Part shown: positions 21,362 through 25,416 of the stretch, in pieces
How positions within the stretch are numbered: the stretch's first letter is position 1
Layout: each line of letters opens with the position of its first letter
NCBI GenBank assembly: GCA_043813895.1
Contig: JBDRKQ010000145.1
Span: forward strand, 1 to 25,416
DNA length: 25,416 nt
Direction of reading: 5' to 3'
Origin: CAZTAR01 sp043813895
Lineage (GTDB): Bacteria; Planctomycetota; Phycisphaerae; UBA1845; UTPLA1
The notes under the pieces: model-generated
Databases searched by the model: none
What the model saw: only the letters and a program-made list of their open reading frames with translations
Told to the model about the DNA's origin: nothing
Translations under genes and position numbers: made by a program

Positions 21362-22318
21362 ATGACGCAACATTTCGCGGATCGATTGATGGAGACGGTG
21401 GCGGCGAAGGGCGCGCCGGCGGTTGTGGCGCTGGATCCCGTCTATGCCCGGTTGCCGGCGGTACTCAGAGACAGGCACGACTCGGCCGAACCGGTCGACG
21501 CCGACGCAGCGATTGATGCGATCTGGGAGTTCGGCTGGCGTGTGATTAAAGCCATCGCCCCCGTGGTGCCCGTTGTCAAGATCAACTCGGCCTACTTCGA
21601 GCGGTACCACGCCCGAGGCATCGAGACGTACGACAATCTGGTCGAGGAGGCCTTGGGCCGCGGGCTGCTCGTGATCGGCGACGTGAAGCGCGGCGACGTG
21701 GGGCACACCGCGGAGATGTACGCACTCGCCCAATTGGCCGAGCCCCCGTTTGTCGACGCGGAGATGCGCGTCGCGCCGGATGCGGTTACGGTGAACGGCT
21801 ACTTCGGCCTGGACGGGATCAAGCCCTTCATCGACGTGGCAACGCGCGAGGGCAAGGGCCTGTTCGTGCTGGTCCGCACGTCCAATCCCTCGGCGGCGGC
21901 GATCCAGGACGCCGCAACGCAGGATGGACGCAAGGTGCACGAGGTCGTCGCCGCGGAAGTCGCGCGTTGGGCAGCCGATCCCGAAACCGTCGGGGGGTGT
22001 GGGTATTCTTGCATCGGCGCAGTCACGGCAACGCGCGACCCGGCCGATGCGGCCAGGCTGCGTGCCGCAATGCCGAAGTCGATCCTCCTGGTGCCGGGTT
22101 ATGGGGCGCAGGGGGGGCGGGCAGAGGACTTCATGCCGTACTTCGACGCCAGCGGCGGCGGAGCTCTGATCGTGGCCGGCCGTTCGGTAATCTTCGCGCA
22201 TGAGGCGGAAGCTCACCAAGCGGCGTACGGATCGGATTGGGAGCGATGTGTCGAGCAGGCGTGCCGCGATTTCGTCACGGACATCGCCCGTAGCATCGGC
22301 CCCCTGTGGCGGATATGA
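21362..22318 (+). CDS. pyrF: Orotidine 5'-phosphate decarboxylase, type 2
   Basis: Converts OMP to UMP, the last step of de novo pyrimidine synthesis. From the ATG at 21362 it is 318 aa, typical of the longer mycobacterial-type (type 2) enzyme and well above the roughly 230-245 aa of type 1. Catalytic D107-x-K109-x2-D112 lies in GDVKRGDVGHTAEMYA. Other motifs are VVALDPVYARLP, VVKINSAYFERY, VNGYFGLDGIKPF, LVRTSNPSA and LLVPGYGAQGG. GAAGGG at 21348-21353 supports the start. The frame is open 50 codons upstream, but that part is palindromic repeat sequence. No other pyr genes are adjacent. Confidence 0.96.
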   Translation: MTQHFADRLMETVAAKGAPAVVALDPVYARLPAVLRDRHDSAEPVDADAAIDAIWEFGWRVIKAIAPVVPVVKINSAYFERYHARGIETYDNLVEEALGRGLLVIGDVKRGDVGHTAEMYALAQLAEPPFVDAEMRVAPDAVTVNGYFGLDGIKPFIDVATREGKGLFVLVRTSNPSAAAIQDAATQDGRKVHEVVAAEVARWAADPETVGGCGYSCIGAVTATRDPADAARLRAAMPKSILLVPGYGAQGGRAEDFMPYFDASGGGALIVAGRSVIFAHEAEAHQAAYGSDWERCVEQACRDFVTDIARSIGPLWRI

Positions 22319-22333
22319 ACGAGTTGTAGACCG

Positions 22334-22405
22334 CTCAACATTTCACGTCGGCCGCAGGGGGCCGACGCTGCGCATGGGTGCCACTGGCGGCTCGCCCGCC
22401 AGTGC
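22334..22405. repeat. Half copy of the 18731-18853 repeat, inverted
   Basis: 22334-22355 is the exact reverse complement of 18832-18853. 22378-22405 matches the reverse complement of 18783-18810 with one mismatch and folds as CACTGGCGG/CCGCCAGTG. The 22 bases between have diverged. The second arm of the inverted pair is missing, so this is a single REP-type unit. It lies between the convergent ends of pyrF and the C25 peptidase gene. Confidence 0.85.
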
Positions 22406-22446
22406 CCCCGCCCGACCAGATACGCCAATCAGCGAACGACGAAGTA

Positions 22447-25242
22447 CTACGCCGGGCAATCCCCGAGCAGACAGTCCACAAACGCCTCGACATCCTCCTG
22501 CTCAAACTGCCCGTTCGGCGTGGATGGATACATGTCCGCACAACCGCATCCCGGGGCGCCCGGATCACCGCCGAGGTAGCAATCCACAAAGCCGATGATG
22601 TCGTTGCCGTTGACGCCGCCCAGGCCGTCCATGTTCCCGTAGCCGTCCTGGCACGTCTGGGCGCAATCAGGCCCCGTGAGCGTCAGCGTGTGGCTGCCCG
22701 TGGAACCATTCCAGCCGGTCACGCGAATCAGGTAGGTGTTGCCTCCCGTCACGGGGATGGAGACCTGAGACGGCCCGCCGCCGCCGCAGTAATCGTCATC
22801 GCAACCGAGTTCATTGCTGCTGGTGCCCGGGCAGCCTGAATGGACGGACAGCACGGCATCATAGGTCGTGCCCGTGCAAAGGGAGAACGTTGCACTCCCG
22901 CCCGAATCGGGCGTATAGCTGTACCAGACGTCGGCCGAGCTGCTGCTCGTGCCGCAACTCGCCGAGCCGTCATTGGAGGCGCTGTTCGTATTGCCGGTGT
23001 ATACGCCGGGACAGGCCACGAAAGCGTCAGCGCAGTCATCGTTGTTTCCGATGTCGAGCAGCACGCGCCGCGTGGCATCGCCCTTGTGGTCCGTCGTGTT
23101 GATGAAGTTGATCGTATCTTCATGGCTGCCGTTGGGGAGCGAATCGGCGGACGCGTTGATCGACACAGTGACGTTCGCTGTGTCACCGACGTTCGGCAGA
23201 GTCCCGGCGCCGTTCGTGATCGTTATCCACGATTCGCTCTTGGTCACGTTGTAGTTGATGCTGCCGGGTCCCAGGTTCTCGACCGTGTAGACGATGCTGT
23301 CCGGCGTGAACGGACCGCCGAGCGGACCTTCGGAAGCAAGATCGTAATTCGGCGAGACCTTCAGCCCAGTTGCATCGAACATCCTAAGGGCGGGATTGCC
23401 CCAGAGGGCGCCCCACTCGAAGGTCTCATACTTGTTGTAGTCCCACAGCCCGTTGGAATACATCTCTCGCAAGGCACGCTGATGTGCCTCGCCCTGGCTG
23501 TACTGCCCCGAGGTCACGGAAGTCGTGAAGTAGTAGTCCATCGACTGGCTGGAGCCGTCGAGGGAGTCGTTCCAGCCGGGACAACCGAGTGCGACTTTCG
23601 TCGCCCCCACGAATCCGACTGCACCCCGTTGCAGCATCGACTGGCCGAGGTTCGTGTAGTCCGTATCCGAGTTGCTGCACGCATCCGCAAAAATGATCGC
23701 CGGGTAGTTGTCGTTCAATGAGCTGCAATCCGAAGACTGGATAAATGCCTGCGAGCTGTAGCCCATCATATGAGTGGATGTCGGCGAACCGTGTCCCGCC
23801 CAGTTGACAAACGCGAATTGACCCGAAGTCCAAACCGACATGACGTTGGCGTGCGAGATTTCGTAATCGCAGGGGAACGTGGAATAGACCGTGCTGTTCT
23901 GTTCGTACAGCCGCGTCATGGTCCAGTCGGACATCCACGGCTGATCGACCTTCGCCTCCATGAGTTCGGCGTTATCCGTATCCGACCAGAAGAACGAACC
24001 CAACAGCAGGATGTTCTTCTTGAACGCCGGGTCCGTGTTCTGCTCATAGGCGACGGACTTGGCGCAGATGCTCTGCACCGTTGCAGACGTGCTCCAGGGG
24101 ATGCGGCCCACATTGACCTCCGAGTAGAAGTCAATCGGGTCGGAGTTCTCGCCGTACTGATGATCCTCGTCGTCATCCCACGACTGATCGTCGGGCAGCG
24201 AAAGCTCGGCGTAGTAGAAGTCCGTCTCCGGCTGACCGTATCCCACGTCCTGCGCCGTCCGCCGCATCGGCACGTCGTCGTAGCCGCCCACCAGAAGCAC
24301 GTCTTCGATCCCCCATTCGCCCGAGGGATACTTGTCGCGCAGGAAGTTTCGCATTCTTTCGGCAAGATCGTAGCCGCCCGGGTAGTTGGTGTTGATCCAC
24401 GATGTCGTCACGACCTGGACGTTCCGGCCCTTGGCCGTCTCCGAGTTCACCAGCGACGTGACGGACGACGTGAGGGAGTCCAGCGTGATGATGACGAAAT
24501 CGTGCAGGCCTCGGTCGCCGCCCCGGGGCGCAGCGTACCAGGCGCTCGCTTGTTCGTGGTTCAGGATGATCTCCTCCGCAACGCGCTCGGTCCGGGGCAG
24601 GCTGTCAACCATGGCCGATCCAGGCTGTCCCGAGAGCCGGTAACGCACGTCCACGCTGATATCCGGATAGTACACCAGCCGACCGGAGACCGGATGGTAC
24701 TGCACGGGCGTGACCCTGACGTCCACGAGGTTGTAACGCCGGTAGCCGGCCGTGCGGACAAACTCCACCGCGCTGGCCGGATAGGCGTCGTCGCTCTCGT
24801 AAGCCTGCTTGAAGTTCCGCTCGTACCTTTGCAGGTCGCGCTCGCGAAGCACGGGATCTTCCTGGCCGATCACGCGCGGCAGCGGAGCGGGAAGAATCTC
24901 GTAAGTGCCAGAGAGAATGACACCCTTGCCAAGGTCGTAATCCACGCCCTCAAAAACGGCCCCGGGCGGAATTGCGATCGCGAGGATTTTCGAAGGGAGC
25001 TTGGGCTTGCCCGGTACCAGGAGGGAACCGTAGCCGTCGACGGAGACTTCCTGTCCCTGCCGAGTGCTGATGATCTCGTAGTTCCCGACGGGAATCGCTA
25101 CTGCGATCGACTCCGTCTCGCCGTCGTCGGCAGCACTTGCCGAAGCGCACCAGCACGACAGCGACACGACCAAGACAGTCATCGCCGCAACCATCGAGAC
25201 AGCCGTCGTCGCGCAGACGTTCTTCCCACTGATCCTGTTCAT
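22447..25242 (-). CDS. Secreted C25 (gingipain-like) peptidase with dockerin-like C-terminus
   Basis: From the ATG at 25242 (AAGGAG 7 bases upstream) it is 931 aa with a signal peptide ending at about residue 37 (ASASA). A propeptide-like N-terminal region follows. The caspase-fold C25 domain has the catalytic His in NWAGHGSPT (H484) and Cys in IIFADACSNSD (C522), a spacing similar to gingipains. After it comes a beta-sandwich repeat (W-x-I-T-I, GSHEDTINFIN), then a Cys-containing domain (NDDCADAFVACPGVYTGNT) of the pre-peptidase type. The last 70 residues are a Cys-rich dockerin-like pair (NGNDIIGFVDCYLGG and EQEDVEAFVDCLLGDC). Probably exported and attached to an extracellular scaffold or surface. 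Peptide specificity is unknown. Confidence 0.9.
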   Translation of the reverse strand: MNRISGKNVCATTAVSMVAAMTVLVVSLSCWCASASAADDGETESIAVAIPVGNYEIISTRQGQEVSVDGYGSLLVPGKPKLPSKILAIAIPPGAVFEGVDYDLGKGVILSGTYEILPAPLPRVIGQEDPVLRERDLQRYERNFKQAYESDDAYPASAVEFVRTAGYRRYNLVDVRVTPVQYHPVSGRLVYYPDISVDVRYRLSGQPGSAMVDSLPRTERVAEEIILNHEQASAWYAAPRGGDRGLHDFVIITLDSLTSSVTSLVNSETAKGRNVQVVTTSWINTNYPGGYDLAERMRNFLRDKYPSGEWGIEDVLLVGGYDDVPMRRTAQDVGYGQPETDFYYAELSLPDDQSWDDDEDHQYGENSDPIDFYSEVNVGRIPWSTSATVQSICAKSVAYEQNTDPAFKKNILLLGSFFWSDTDNAELMEAKVDQPWMSDWTMTRLYEQNSTVYSTFPCDYEISHANVMSVWTSGQFAFVNWAGHGSPTSTHMMGYSSQAFIQSSDCSSLNDNYPAIIFADACSNSDTDYTNLGQSMLQRGAVGFVGATKVALGCPGWNDSLDGSSQSMDYYFTTSVTSGQYSQGEAHQRALREMYSNGLWDYNKYETFEWGALWGNPALRMFDATGLKVSPNYDLASEGPLGGPFTPDSIVYTVENLGPGSINYNVTKSESWITITNGAGTLPNVGDTANVTVSINASADSLPNGSHEDTINFINTTDHKGDATRRVLLDIGNNDDCADAFVACPGVYTGNTNSASNDGSASCGTSSSSADVWYSYTPDSGGSATFSLCTGTTYDAVLSVHSGCPGTSSNELGCDDDYCGGGGPSQVSIPVTGGNTYLIRVTGWNGSTGSHTLTLTGPDCAQTCQDGYGNMDGLGGVNGNDIIGFVDCYLGGDPGAPGCGCADMYPSTPNGQFEQEDVEAFVDCLLGDCPA

Positions 25243-25416
25243 CTTGAACTCCTTCCCAGGGTACATAGGTTGGGCACGACCGGTGGCTCGCCGGGGCCAA
25301 CATGAGGACTTCACCGAACGGTCGGTTCGGCGCCACGCCTCGCCTTCCGCGCACAGCGCGCCGCAATGCACGCCGTGGGCGAATCTCACTTCCCCCCAAC
25401 AGCGCGTGGGCGGGTG

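Noticed and set aside
20639..22219. 526-aa minus-strand ORF
   Set aside because: It runs antisense across pyrF, the BamE-like gene and the palindromic elements. It shows only shadow composition, whereas the plus-strand genes have catalytic motifs and lipoboxes.
422..22405. CRISPR array
   Set aside because: The repeats are not direct repeats of equal length with regular spacers. They are palindromes of several sequences, scattered singly, with no cas gene.
23770..25305. 511-aa plus-strand ORF
   Set aside because: It lies wholly antisense to the C25 peptidase, with Arg/Val/His-rich shadow composition and no recognisable motif.

Overview
The window is GC-rich (roughly 60-65% by eye) bacterial DNA that most resembles a Planctomycetota genome, probably a Phycisphaerae-like lineage known mainly from metagenomes. 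This placement is inference. It rests on a C25-type peptidase ending in a Cys-rich dockerin-like tail, a paired HTH/acidic/two-TM protein and single-TM protein, many tiny lipoproteins, a lipid A enzyme (LpxI), and a high density of short palindromic repeats. There is no rRNA, tRNA, CRISPR array, phage or transposase gene.

Layout: 1-74 is the start of a minus-strand gene that runs off the left edge. 75-609 has no gene. 610-8361 (+) holds leuS, lpxI, an NAD-dependent sugar-nucleotide epimerase and an alpha-glucan phosphorylase. 8625-9842 (+) is alanine racemase. 9973-10737 (+) is a run of three very short lipoprotein-like genes. 10841-12753 (+) holds a DinB-fold protein and a CitD-CitE fusion. 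12858-14754 (-) holds two membrane proteins of unknown role. 15007-18678 (+) is a tightly overlapping pabB-pabC-nif3 operon. 18874-21133 (+) holds three lipoproteins: a parvulin-type isomerase, an unknown, and a BamE/SmpA-like one. 21362-22318 (+) is pyrF. 22447-25242 (-) is a secreted C25 peptidase.

Most genes are housekeeping: translation, lipid A, glycogen, cell wall D-Ala, folate and pyrimidine. The neighbourhood looks chromosomal rather than mobile.

The most unusual content is a family of about ten short palindromic elements, many bounded by GTGGCAC/GTGCCAC, that resemble REP/REPIN sequences. Most are intergenic. Two lie inside coding regions: the linker of the CitD-CitE fusion and the linker of PabB. 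There they are read in the same orientation and phase and add nearly the same peptide (LWHRR-x-AC-x2-TGETP). This is analogous to the Rickettsia palindromic elements, which also insert in frame into proteins. leuS carries a separate in-frame tandem 16-bp repeat. No REP-associated transposase is present in the window.
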